Source: Alkalilacustris brevis (GTDB taxonomy: Bacteria > Pseudomonadota > Alphaproteobacteria > Rhodobacterales > Rhodobacteraceae). Taken from it: 44,269 nt of DNA. Both the position numbers and the translations under genes were made by a program. Positions 27,290 through 35,256 of the stretch are shown here, piece after piece (position 1 is the first letter of the stretch; each line of letters starts with the position of its first letter). The DNA is taken from positions 1-44,269 of the forward strand of contig NZ_QNVJ01000061.1 in NCBI RefSeq assembly GCF_003350345.1. Reading direction: 5' to 3'. The notes below the pieces were generated by a model. The model made no database searches and had not been told where the DNA came from. It was given only the letters and a program-made list of their open reading frames with translations.

Positions 27290-27696
27290 GCGGCGCCCGT
27301 TGCGGTGCCTCCTTCGCGTTTCGGGCGCCGCCCCGGCGGCAGGGACTCGGCCGAAACTTCCTTGCCTTCGGCGAGGATATTTTTGCCAAGAAGAAGCCCG
27401 GCGCCTGTGGATCATGTGGCGTGCGCGGGCGGCGGTCACGGGGAATTGACCGGCTGTCATCGCGGCATCTGCTTCTTTTTGGCGCAGCCCTTGCGACAGG
27501 TCATGCATCCGCGCGTAACATGAGGCATATTCGCCGCGAAATATCTTGAAGCGCCCCTGGAAAGGGCTGATGGACTTTTTCGGTTCTCAGTGGCGCAGGA
27601 TCAAGGAGCTACAGCGTTTGGGCTGTTTCAACGAAAAGTCGAAACGCGGTGAATACGGTAACAGGCGGCTGCAACGGCCGTGCGACGGGTGAGACG
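27290..27696. other. Intergenic region between LysR gene and ccmE
   Basis: These 407 nt hold copy D of the dispersed repeat (27364-27396) and otherwise no gene I can support. Short open frames across it are biased to arginine and lack domains. The promoter of ccmE must lie here. I see no strong -35/-10 pair. Confidence 0.5.
27364..27396 (+). repeat. Dispersed two-module intergenic repeat, copy D
   Basis: GCCTTCGGCGAGGATATTTT followed by T and the purine-rich tail GCCAAGAAGAAG. With the preceding CTT, CTTGCC can pair with GGCGAG around TTC, followed by ATATTTTT, so it may itself be the LysR gene's terminator. Confidence 0.85.
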
Positions 27697-28188
27697 ATGA
27701 AATCTCTGAAAAAGCAGCGGCGCATTCAGATCATTCTGCTGGCAAGCATTGCGCTTGCCGCTTCCACCGCGCTGATCGGCTATGCCATGCGCGATGGAAT
27801 CAATCTGTTCAGGTCCCCATCCGAGATTCTGGCGGCGCCGCCCGAGGCCAGTGAGACCTTTCGCATCGGCGGGCTGGTCGCGCCCGGAACGATTGAGCGC
27901 GGCCAGGGCGCCGAGGTGCGCTTTCTGGTGACCGATGGTGGCGCCGATGTGCCGGTGGTGTTTGCCGGGGTTCTGCCCGACCTGTTTGCCGAGGGCGAGG
28001 GCATGGTCGGCACCGGGCGCTATGTGGACGGGGTCTTTCACGCCACCGAGATTCTTGCCAAACACGACGAGACCTATATGCCCAAGGAAGTGATGGAAGC
28101 GCTCAAGGCGCAGGGGCACTGGCAGGACGGCACCGGCGATTACGGATCGGGCGATTACGGGGTTACGGCAAGGCCAGGCGGAAGCTGA
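27697..28188 (+). CDS. ccmE: Cytochrome c maturation haem chaperone CcmE
   Basis: The 163-residue protein has a positively charged N-terminus (MKSLKKQRR) and a single membrane anchor (IQIILLASIALAASTALIGY), followed by a periplasmic OB fold. The haem-attaching histidine is His123 in AKHDETYMP, with Tyr127 as ligand. It carries haem from CcmC to the CcmF/CcmH ligase. I start at ATG 27697, the conserved family start; an in-frame ATG at 27649 would add 16 residues. ccmF follows after 35 nt. Confidence 0.95.
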   Translation: MKSLKKQRRIQIILLASIALAASTALIGYAMRDGINLFRSPSEILAAPPEASETFRIGGLVAPGTIERGQGAEVRFLVTDGGADVPVVFAGVLPDLFAEGEGMVGTGRYVDGVFHATEILAKHDETYMPKEVMEALKAQGHWQDGTGDYGSGDYGVTARPGGS

Positions 28189-28223
28189 CGGGCCGCCGCA
28201 CAAGGCAGAGGTAGCATTCGGGA

Positions 28224-30206
28224 ATGTTCATAGAGCTTGGTCATTTCGCGCTGATCCTGGCATTCATGATCGCCATCGCGCAGGCGTTGATACCGCTGGT
28301 CGGGGCACACAAGGGCTGGCGCAGCTGGATGGCCGTGGCGCAGCCCATGGCTTCGGCCCAGTTCTTTCTGGTGACGTTCAGCTTCGCGGCGCTGACCTGG
28401 GCCTTTGTCACCTCGGATTTCTCGGTCGATCTGGTGGTAAACAATTCGCATACCGACAAGCCGATGATCTACAAGATCTCGGGCGTGTGGGGCAATCACG
28501 AGGGCTCCATGCTGCTGTGGGTGCTGATCCTGACGCTGTTCGGGGCCAGCGCCGCCTGGTTCGGCAGCAATCTGCCCGACAGTCTGCGTGCACGGGTGCT
28601 TGCGGTGCAATCCTCGATCACCGTGGCCTTCATGGCGTTCACGCTGTTCACCTCCAATCCGTTCCTGCGCCTTGGCCTGCCGCCGTTCAACGGCACCGAT
28701 CTGAATCCGCTCTTGCAGGATCCGGGCCTCGCGCTGCATCCGCCGTTTCTCTATCTGGGCTATGTCGGGCTGAGCATGGCGTTCTCCTTCGCCGTCGCCG
28801 CGCTGATCGAGGGGCGCGTGGATGCCGCCTGGGGGCGCTGGGTGCGGCCCTGGACGCTGGCGGCCTGGGTCTTTCTGACCATCGGCATCGCGCTGGGGTC
28901 GTGGTGGGCCTATTACGAGCTGGGCTGGGGCGGTTTCTGGTTCTGGGATCCGGTGGAGAACGCCTCGCTGATGCCCTGGCTTTTCGCAGCCGCACTGCTG
29001 CACTCGGCCATCGTGGTGGAGAAGCGCGAGGCGTTGAAAAGCTGGACCATCCTGCTGGCGATCCTGGCATTCGGCTTTTCGCTGATCGGCACCTTCATCG
29101 TGCGCTCGGGGCTGCTGACCAGCGTGCATGCCTTTGCCATGGACCCCGAACGCGGCATCTTCATCCTGATGATCCTCGGTGTTTTCATGGGCGGGGCGCT
29201 GACCCTTTTTGCCCTGCGCGCCCCGGCGATGGAGGCCAGGGGCGTCTTTGCCACCGTCAGCCGCGAATCGGCGCTGGTGATGAACAATGTGCTGCTGGCA
29301 GTGTCGTCCTTCGTGGTGTTCGTGGGCACGATGTGGCCGCTGGTGGCGGAAATGCTGTTCGACCGGGTGCTGTCGGTGGGGCCGCCGTTCTTCAACATGG
29401 CGTTCTCGCCTTTCTTCGTGGGGCTGGCGGCGATCCTGCCGATCGGGGCGATGCTGCCCTGGAAGCGCGGTGACCTGCGCCGCACCATGCAGCCGCTCTG
29501 GCCGATCCTGCTGCTGTCGATGGCGATGGGCGCGCTGGTCTGGGCGATGCAGACCGGGCGTTCGGCCTTGGGACCGGTGGGCGTGCTGCTGGGCCTTTGG
29601 GTGGTGCTGGGCGCGGGCGCGGACCTGTGGTCACGCACCGGGCGCGGGGCGCTTGCCGGTCGCCTGGGCCGCCTGCGGCGCGTGCCGCGCGCCGACTGGG
29701 GCAAGGCCACGGCGCACGCGGGCCTTGGCATCACTGTCTTTGCCGTCGCCGGGCTGATCGCCTGGGAGAGCGAGGATATCCGCGTGGCGCAGATCGGCGA
29801 GACCTTCAGCCATGACGGCTATGAGATCACCCTGGCGGATGTGCGCAACGTGGAAGGGCCGAACTATCACTCGACCATGGGCTTCATGGAAGTGCACCGC
29901 AATGGCCGCCACGTCGCCACGCTGACGCCCGAAAAGCGGATATATCCGGCGGCCGGGATGCCGACCACCGAAGCGGGCATCGACTATGGCCTGTTCCGCG
30001 ACGTCTATCTTGTGCTGGGCGATCCGCAGGCTGGCGGGGGCTGGGCCGTGCGCACCTACATCAAGCCCTTCGCCAACTGGCTGTGGGCGGGCAGCGCGAT
30101 CATGGCGTTGGGCGGGTTGCTCAGCCTGAGCGACCGGCGCTACCGGGTGGCGGCAGGTGCGGCCCGCCGCCGCCGCGAGGGCGCGGCCACGGTGGCGGCG
30201 CAATGA
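28224..30206 (+). CDS. ccmF: Haem lyase subunit CcmF
   Basis: The 660-residue polytopic membrane protein has the usual CcmF length. It has the tryptophan-rich WWD-type motif WGGFWFWDPVENASLMPWL and conserved periplasmic histidines in GVWGNHEGSMLLW, LALHPPFLYLGY and LTSVHAF. A large periplasmic loop lies near the C-terminus (HDGYEITLADV). It joins haem from holo-CcmE to apocytochrome c. It overlaps the ccmH start by four bases (ATGA). Confidence 0.96.
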   Translation: MFIELGHFALILAFMIAIAQALIPLVGAHKGWRSWMAVAQPMASAQFFLVTFSFAALTWAFVTSDFSVDLVVNNSHTDKPMIYKISGVWGNHEGSMLLWVLILTLFGASAAWFGSNLPDSLRARVLAVQSSITVAFMAFTLFTSNPFLRLGLPPFNGTDLNPLLQDPGLALHPPFLYLGYVGLSMAFSFAVAALIEGRVDAAWGRWVRPWTLAAWVFLTIGIALGSWWAYYELGWGGFWFWDPVENASLMPWLFAAALLHSAIVVEKREALKSWTILLAILAFGFSLIGTFIVRSGLLTSVHAFAMDPERGIFILMILGVFMGGALTLFALRAPAMEARGVFATVSRESALVMNNVLLAVSSFVVFVGTMWPLVAEMLFDRVLSVGPPFFNMAFSPFFVGLAAILPIGAMLPWKRGDLRRTMQPLWPILLLSMAMGALVWAMQTGRSALGPVGVLLGLWVVLGAGADLWSRTGRGALAGRLGRLRRVPRADWGKATAHAGLGITVFAVAGLIAWESEDIRVAQIGETFSHDGYEITLADVRNVEGPNYHSTMGFMEVHRNGRHVATLTPEKRIYPAAGMPTTEAGIDYGLFRDVYLVLGDPQAGGGWAVRTYIKPFANWLWAGSAIMALGGLLSLSDRRYRVAAGAARRRREGAATVAAQ

Positions 30207-30709
30207 GGGCGCGGGCAATGGCGGCGATACGCGCGGGGCTTGTCGCGCTGGTGCTCGGGCTGCTGGTGCTGCCGCTCGGGCCGGGTCCTGGCGGCGTGGC
30301 ACAGGCCGGGCCGCAACCCGACGAGATCCTCGACGATCCCGCGCTCGAGGCGCGCGCCCGCGCCCTGTCGAAGGATCTGCGCTGCCTGGTCTGCCGCAAC
30401 GAATCGATCGACGACTCCAACGCCGAGCTTGCGCGCGACATGCGCCTTCTGGTGCGTGAACGCCTGCTGGATGGCGACAGCGACGACGAAGTGCTGGATT
30501 TCATCGTGGCCCGCTATGGCGAATTCGTGCTGCTGCGTCCGCGCACCTCGGGCACGAACATCATTCTCTGGACATCGGCGCCCGCGATGTTTCTGATCGC
30601 GCTGGGCGGGGCGCTGTTCTACCTGCGCCGCCGCTCGAACATGGCGGACGAGGTCACGCGCCTTTCCCCCGAGGAAGAGGAGCGGCTGCGCAAGCTCTTG
30701 CGTGACTGA
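30203..30709 (+). CDS. ccmH: Cytochrome c-type biogenesis thiol protein CcmH
   Basis: The 168-residue protein has a signal/anchor segment (MAAIRAGLVALVLGLLVLPL) and the redox motif LRCLVCRNESI, which reduces apocytochrome c haem-binding cysteines. A C-terminal helix (MFLIALGGALFYLRRR) and a cytosolic tail follow. This is the short alphaproteobacterial form (CycL type), without the TPR domain of E. coli CcmH; the separate CcmI partner is not in this window. It starts at 30203 inside the end of ccmF. An internal ATG at 30218 is possible. Confidence 0.94.
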   Translation: MRARAMAAIRAGLVALVLGLLVLPLGPGPGGVAQAGPQPDEILDDPALEARARALSKDLRCLVCRNESIDDSNAELARDMRLLVRERLLDGDSDDEVLDFIVARYGEFVLLRPRTSGTNIILWTSAPAMFLIALGGALFYLRRRSNMADEVTRLSPEEEERLRKLLRD

Positions 30710-30761
30710 GTGCGCAAAAGGGCTGCGCCGCAAGGGGCGGAAGAGGCTGACGAGGCGGGCG

Positions 30762-31538
30762 ATGGAATACCAGACGCTAATCTACGAGCTGGCCGATGAT
30801 CTTGCGGTGATCACGCTTGACCGGCCGGACGTGCTGAATGCGCTGAACGCGCAGATGCGGGCCGAGTTGCGCGACGCGCTGTCGCGTGCGGGCCAGTCGG
30901 CGCGGGCGGTGGTGCTGACCGGCGCGGGGCAGGCGTTTTGCTCGGGGCAGGATCTGGGGCAGGCCGGCGCAGGGGATGGCGCAAGCCTTGAGCAGGTGCT
31001 GCTGGATGAATACGCCCCGCTGGTGCGGGCCATGGTGGACTGCCCGGTGCCGGTGATGGCGGCCGTGAACGGCGCCGCCGCCGGGGCCGGCGCCAATCTT
31101 GCGCTCATGGCCGATGTGGTGATCGCCGCCGAACGGGCCAGTTTCCTGCAGGCTTTCACCCGCGTGGGGCTGGTCCCCGATGCGGCGAGCACCTGGATGC
31201 TGCCGCGCCTTGTCGGCCCGGCGCGCGCCATGGGGGCGGCCCTTTTTGCCGAGCGGATCGAAGCGCGCCAGGCGGCCGACTGGGGCATGATCTGGGAAGC
31301 GGTGCCGGATGATCTGTTCGACGCGCATTGGCGCGCCCGCGCGGCACATCTGGCCAAGGGGCCGACGCTGGCCTATGGCGCCCTGCGCCGGTTGATGCGC
31401 GAAAGCTGGGCCAATGATATTGAGGTCCAGTTTTCTCGCGAGGCGGCGGCGCAGGGCCAATGCGCCCGAAGCCGCGACTTCCGCGAGGGGCTGGTGGCAT
31501 TCGCCGAAAAACGCCCGCCGCGATTCGAGGGGCGCTGA
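30762..31538 (+). CDS. Enoyl-CoA hydratase/isomerase (PaaG-like)
   Basis: The 258-residue crotonase has the oxyanion segments AVVLTGAGQAFCSGQDL and VMAAVNGAAAGAGANLALMADV. The catalytic region FTRVGLVPDAASTWMLPRLVG has Asp in the place seen in PaaG ring isomerases, and the end SRDFREGLVAFAEKRPPRF is also PaaG-like. It may hydrate or isomerise an acyl-CoA; no paa genes are present here. I use ATG 30762 (MEYQTLIYEL). It lies 52 nt after ccmH in the same direction, probably read through from the ccm operon although functionally unrelated. Confidence 0.87.
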   Translation: MEYQTLIYELADDLAVITLDRPDVLNALNAQMRAELRDALSRAGQSARAVVLTGAGQAFCSGQDLGQAGAGDGASLEQVLLDEYAPLVRAMVDCPVPVMAAVNGAAAGAGANLALMADVVIAAERASFLQAFTRVGLVPDAASTWMLPRLVGPARAMGAALFAERIEARQAADWGMIWEAVPDDLFDAHWRARAAHLAKGPTLAYGALRRLMRESWANDIEVQFSREAAAQGQCARSRDFREGLVAFAEKRPPRFEGR

Positions 31539-31776
31539 CGCCCTGGCCCCGTTGCCGGGTCTTGCGGTGCGGGTGGGGTGAAGCCGGTCGAAGGGGGCAC
31601 GCCGCAACGGGAATCTCCCCGGGGGCGAAGTTTCCCGAATGCCGGTGCCGGACATCCCTGGGGTGGAAGCTGCGGCGATAATCACATTCACACCTTGCAA
31701 TATATCCTGAATCCGCTATGTGTCTTTCCAGAAACTTGGAACGGGCTGCGGCCCGGCATTCGGGAGCATGTGAAAG

Positions 31777-32208
31777 ATGATCGAGACTGACTGGATATGG
31801 GGCTTTGCCGGCGGGCTTATGATCGGCGTCGCCGCGGCCGTCTACCTGCTTTTCAACGGGCGCATCATGGGCGCCAGCGGAATCATCGGCGGGCTGGTCG
31901 ACCGTTCGGGCCTGGCAACCGGCTGGGAGCGCGCGGCCTTTCTTGCCGGGCTGGTTCTGGTGCCGGCGCTGATGGCGCTGACGTTTCTGCCCGGCGCAGA
32001 CACCAACATCACCAACAATTACACCGCGATCATCGGCGCGGGGCTGCTGGTGGGCGTGGGCACGCGGCTGGCCAATGGCTGCACCTCGGGCCACGGCGTC
32101 TGCGGTATCTCGCGCTTTTCGTTGCGCGGGATGGTGGCGACCGTGTTCTACCTTCTGGCCGGGGGTGTTTCGGTGGTTCTGTTCAAACATCTTCTGGGGG
32201 TGGTGTGA
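31777..32208 (+). CDS. YeeE/YedE family membrane protein, first half
   Basis: The 143-residue protein has four hydrophobic stretches and the motif [15 protein letters not shown] (Cys102, Cys109), the hallmark of YeeE/YedE thiosulfate/sulfur importers. Those are about 350-400 residues in E. coli. Here the function is split into two half-size genes, this one and the next, joined by a TGATG overlap. Such pairs are common in H2S-responsive (BigR-type) operons. It probably imports thiosulfate or another sulfane-sulfur compound. Confidence 0.9.
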   Translation: MIETDWIWGFAGGLMIGVAAAVYLLFNGRIMGASGIIGGLVDRSGLATGWERAAFLAGLVLVPALMALTFLPGADTNITNNYTAIIGAGLLVGVGTRLANGCTSGHGVCGISRFSLRGMVATVFYLLAGGVSVVLFKHLLGVV

Positions 32209-32645
32209 TGCTGCGCAATCTTTTCGCATTCCTTTCAGGCGGCCTGTTCGGCGCCGGGCTTCTGGTTTCGGGAATGACCGACACGACCAAGGTGCAGGGC
32301 TGGCTGGATGTCTTCGGCGACTGGGACCCGACGCTGGCCTTCGTGCTGGGCGGGGCGATCCTGCCGATGGCGATCACCTGGCACCTGAGCACCGGCCGCG
32401 CGCGCGCCATTCTCGGCAGCGAGTTTCCTGGCCGCCCTGCCCCGAAACTGGGGCATAACCTTGTGATCGGCTCGGTGCTGTTCGGCATGGGCTGGGGGCT
32501 CGTGGGGTTGTGCCCGGGGCCGGCGATAGCCTCGCTGAGCTGGGGCGGCACGGGTGGTCTTGTCTTCCTCGCCGCGATGGTGGCAGGTATGATGATCGCT
32601 CCCGGGGTCAGAACCCGGATCGACCGGATCGCCGCCGCAACCTGA
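32208..32645 (+). CDS. YeeE/YedE family membrane protein, second half (DUF6691-like)
   Basis: The 145-residue protein complements the upstream half. It has a hydrophobic N-terminus (FAFLSGGLFGAGLLVSGM), the LGGAILPMAITW helix, and a conserved cysteine at 102 in GLCPGPAIASL, equivalent to the second substrate-relaying cysteine of YeeE. ATG 32208 shares its A with the previous stop (TGATG), so synthesis is coupled. The two probably assemble into one transporter. Confidence 0.9.
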   Translation: MLRNLFAFLSGGLFGAGLLVSGMTDTTKVQGWLDVFGDWDPTLAFVLGGAILPMAITWHLSTGRARAILGSEFPGRPAPKLGHNLVIGSVLFGMGWGLVGLCPGPAIASLSWGGTGGLVFLAAMVAGMMIAPGVRTRIDRIAAAT

Positions 32646-32662
32646 CAAGAGGATGAAATCGC

Positions 32663-33094
32663 ATGGATATCCGCCCGCTTTCCGACAACTACGCGGTCAG
32701 CCCGCAGATCACCGTTGACGATGTCCCGGCGATCCGCGAGGCCGGCTTCAAGGTGGTGATCTGCAACCGGCCCGACGGCGAAAACTCGCCCGAGCAGTCG
32801 GCCAAGGCCCTGCGCACGGCGGTGGAAGCCGCCGGGATGCGCTTTGTCGAGAACGGCTTCACCGGCCAGACGCTGGGCATGGAGCATGTGGAAACCCAGG
32901 CAAAGGCACTGGACGAGGCCGAAGGGCCGGTGCTGGCCTATTGCGCCTCGGGCAACCGCAGCTCGATCGTCTGGGCGATGGCGCTGGCCGGCACCCGCCC
33001 GACCGACGAGCTGATCGCCGCCGGTGCGAAATACGGCTACCAGGCCGCAGCCTTCCGCGCACAGATCGAGGCGCTGGCCAAGGCGCGCGGCTGA
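32663..33094 (+). CDS. DUF442/TIGR01244 family sulfur-transfer or phosphatase-like protein
   Basis: The 143-residue protein belongs to the DUF442 family, with the start MDIRPLSDNYAVSPQITVDD and the active-site loop YCASGNRSS (Cys94), a CX4R-type loop shared by tyrosine phosphatases and rhodaneses. In Agrobacterium and Xylella the domain is fused to a persulfide dioxygenase in Blh; here it stands alone. It probably handles cytosolic sulfane sulfur delivered by the YeeE/YedE pair 17 nt upstream. A strong terminator follows, so this ends the three-gene operon. Confidence 0.88.
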   Translation: MDIRPLSDNYAVSPQITVDDVPAIREAGFKVVICNRPDGENSPEQSAKALRTAVEAAGMRFVENGFTGQTLGMEHVETQAKALDEAEGPVLAYCASGNRSSIVWAMALAGTRPTDELIAAGAKYGYQAAAFRAQIEALAKARG

Positions 33095-33115
33095 ACCGCA
33101 CATTCCAACGATCCC

Positions 33116-33149
33116 GCAGGCCCCGGAGCACTGACGCTTCGGGGCCTGC
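33116..33149 (+). terminator. Terminator after the DUF442 gene
   Basis: A 14-bp stem (33116-33129 with 33136-33149, one G-T pair) with the loop ACTGAC, 21 nt past the stop. It is followed only by TTG, so the T tract is poor, but the stem is long and GC-rich. Confidence 0.75.
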
Positions 33150-33420
33150 TTGCGCTCAGAGCGCGATGTTGTGCAACCGGCATGAACCTGATTACCTGAA
33201 GATCACCTCAGGGCCGGATCGGTTCCGGGGGGGGGGCATTGATCAGATCTTTCGCGCTCGTGCCAAAGGCACGAGCAGCGCCCGACCGCCCCCCCCGGGC
33301 GGGCGCTTCGCTTCCGCCCGCGGTCGGGCACTGCCCGTGCGCGCATATGGATTCGCGTCTACCAGAATCGCTCGCACCCAAAATGACGCCTGCTGAGACA
33401 CAAGACGCAAGGAGCACCGC
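33150..33420. other. Highly structured non-coding region before the rhodanese gene
   Basis: No gene is supported here. It holds a run of ten G (33227-33236). A perfect 9-bp hairpin, GCTCGTGCC-AAA-GGCACGAGC, lies at 33256-33276. A larger dyad has arms GCCCGACCGC (33280-33289) and GCGGTCGGGC (33320-33329) around a run of eight C and a nested GGGCGG/CCGCCC pair. It looks like a palindromic intergenic element or a structured 5' leader of the rhodanese gene. Confidence 0.6.
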
Positions 33421-34218
33421 ATGACCGACCCTTTCATCGACGCCCGTGATCTGGGCCACCTCGGCCCGATCCAGCTTCTCGATGCCCGCGACAGCGATGC
33501 GCAGGATGTCGAGGGCGCGCCGGCCGGCAGCATTCGCGTACCGCTCGACGAATGGAACCGCGCGGTCAAGGAGGAGGCCACCGCACTGGATCAGGCCGCG
33601 CCCTGGACGGCGCGGCTGGACGCGCTCGGCCTTGACCGGGGCGCCACGGCAGTGGTGTTCGACGAGGGCGGCATGACCGCGGCGGCGCGGGTCTGGTTCA
33701 TCCTGCAGTATTTCGGGCTGCCGGTGCGGTTGCTTAACGGCGGGCTGCCCGCGTTGAAGGCGGCAGAGGCTCTGCCCGCTCTGACGCGCCCCGCCACCGG
33801 CGGCGCGCTGGCAGAGCCGAAGGCACCCGGATCAGGCGCGGCGGGGCTGGTCGACCGACACGCGCTGCGCGCAGCCCTCGGACAGGTCAATGTCTTCGAC
33901 ACCCGTTCCGCCGCCGAGTTCAGCGGCGAGGACATGCGCAGCAACCCGCGCGGCGGGCATTTGCGGGGATCGCACCTGTTGCCGCATGGCGAGCTGATGG
34001 ATGCGGCAGGCCAGGTTCACCCCGCCGCAACGCTGCGCCCGATGCTTGAAAAGGCGGGCTTTGCCGAGGGGGATGCCATCGTCACCATGTGCCAGGGCGG
34101 TGGGCGCGCGGCGCTTGGTGCGGCGGCGGCCCTGCGCGCGGGATATGGCGATGTGCGGGTCTATTACCTGAGCTTCGGCGACTGGGCCGCCGATGAAAGC
34201 TGCCCGCTGGAGCGGTAG
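33421..34218 (+). CDS. Tandem-domain sulfurtransferase (thiosulfate/3-mercaptopyruvate type)
   Basis: The 265-residue protein has two rhodanese domains. The N-terminal one (LLDARDSDAQDVEGAPAGSI) is inactive, with no cysteine in the loop near residue 81. The C-terminal one (VFDTRSAAEFSGED) has the active loop CQGGGRA (Cys224). It moves sulfane sulfur from thiosulfate or 3-mercaptopyruvate to thiols or cyanide. The loop sequence does not match the CGSGVTA of classic mercaptopyruvate enzymes, so the donor is uncertain. ATG 33421 follows AAGGAG. It is probably functionally linked to the sulfur importer upstream, but with its own promoter. Confidence 0.88.
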   Translation: MTDPFIDARDLGHLGPIQLLDARDSDAQDVEGAPAGSIRVPLDEWNRAVKEEATALDQAAPWTARLDALGLDRGATAVVFDEGGMTAAARVWFILQYFGLPVRLLNGGLPALKAAEALPALTRPATGGALAEPKAPGSGAAGLVDRHALRAALGQVNVFDTRSAAEFSGEDMRSNPRGGHLRGSHLLPHGELMDAAGQVHPAATLRPMLEKAGFAEGDAIVTMCQGGGRAALGAAAALRAGYGDVRVYYLSFGDWAADESCPLER

Positions 34219-34294
34219 AACAGCGGCGGACGCTCTGGCGGGGCCTGCCCCACGAGAACCGAAGGACAGCGCCGCGCCCGGGCGGAAAGGCGAA

Positions 34295-34314
34295 GCCCGG
34301 CGTCTCCGCCGGGC
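34295..34314. terminator. Hairpin between rhodanese gene and ABC permease gene
   Basis: GCCCGGCG (34295-34302) pairs perfectly with CGCCGGGC (34307-34314) around TCTC, in a 170-nt convergent gap. It could stop transcription in both directions, though no T run is seen. Confidence 0.55.
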
Positions 34315-34388
34315 CGCAACCTCATCTCACTCGATGCCTCCAGAACCGCGGCGCATCGCTGAATGGCGCCAACAGCCGCGGCGCCACC

Positions 34389-35240
34389 TCAGCCGGGTGA
34401 CATGCCGCGGATACGCTCGGACCGGCGGCGCAACAGCTCGACCGTGGTCAGCAGCGCGATGGAGATCAGCACCAGGATCGTGGCCACCGCCAGGATCGTC
34501 GGGCTGATCGATTCGCGGATACCCGACCACATCTCGCGCGGGATGGTGCGTTGCTCGACCCCGGCGACGAACAGGACGATAACGATCTCGTCGAACGAGG
34601 TGATGAAGGCAAACAGCGCGCCCGAGATCACACCCGGCAGGATCAGCGGCATGGTGATCTTGAAGAAGGTGCGCGTGGGCGAAGCCCCGAGATTGGCCGC
34701 AGCACGGGTGAGCGAATGGTCAAACCCCACCAGCGTGGCCGTCACCGTTATCACCACGAAGGGCGTGCCCAGCGCGGTGTGGGCGAGGATCACGCCCAGA
34801 TAGGTCTGCGCCAGATTGACCGACGAGAAGAAGAAGAACATGCCGGCGGCCGAAATGATCAGCGGCACGATCATCGGCGAGATCAGGATGCCCATGATCA
34901 GCCCCTTGAAGGGCATCTGCGAACGGCTCAGCCCCAGAGCGGCCAGCGTGCCCAGCGTGGTGGCAAGGAAGGTCGCCGCGATCCCGATGATGAAAGAGTT
35001 GCGGATCGAGCGCATCCAGCTGTCGGATGAGAAGAGATCCTCGTACCAGCGCAGCGAATAGCCCTCAGGGTTCAGCGTCACCATCTCGCGGGTGAAGGTG
35101 AAATAGGGCTGCGCGTTGAAGCTGAGCGGGATCATGATGATGATCGGCGCGAGCAGGAAAAAGAAGATCAGCCCGCAGATCACACGGAAGCTGTAATACC
35201 AGACCCGTTCGGCCGGGGTCGCGTAGGAGGGAATGGCCAT
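34389..35240 (-). CDS. ABC transporter permease, PotC type (polyamine family)
   Basis: The 283-residue inner-membrane protein has six predicted helices, beginning FRVICGLIFFFLLAPIIIMI. The EAA loop (AAANLGASPTRTFFKITMPL) contacts the ATPase. Its similarity is to PotC/YdcV of spermidine/putrescine importers. Last gene of the operon, starting 16 nt after the PotB-like permease. Substrate not proven. Confidence 0.92.
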   Translation of the reverse strand: MAIPSYATPAERVWYYSFRVICGLIFFFLLAPIIIMIPLSFNAQPYFTFTREMVTLNPEGYSLRWYEDLFSSDSWMRSIRNSFIIGIAATFLATTLGTLAALGLSRSQMPFKGLIMGILISPMIVPLIISAAGMFFFFSSVNLAQTYLGVILAHTALGTPFVVITVTATLVGFDHSLTRAAANLGASPTRTFFKITMPLILPGVISGALFAFITSFDEIVIVLFVAGVEQRTIPREMWSGIRESISPTILAVATILVLISIALLTTVELLRRRSERIRGMSPG

Positions 35241-35256
35241 CGCGCGGATCTCCCAA

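Noticed and set aside
31681-31725. A BigR/SqrR operator in front of the YeeE/YedE genes
   Set aside because: The region is AT-rich (TTGCAATATATCC), but I could not find a convincing dyad with the right spacing.
31777-32645. A frameshifted single YeeE/YedE gene
   Set aside because: Both halves have their own start, a clean TGATG junction and their own conserved cysteines. Natural half-size pairs are common, so no mutation is needed.
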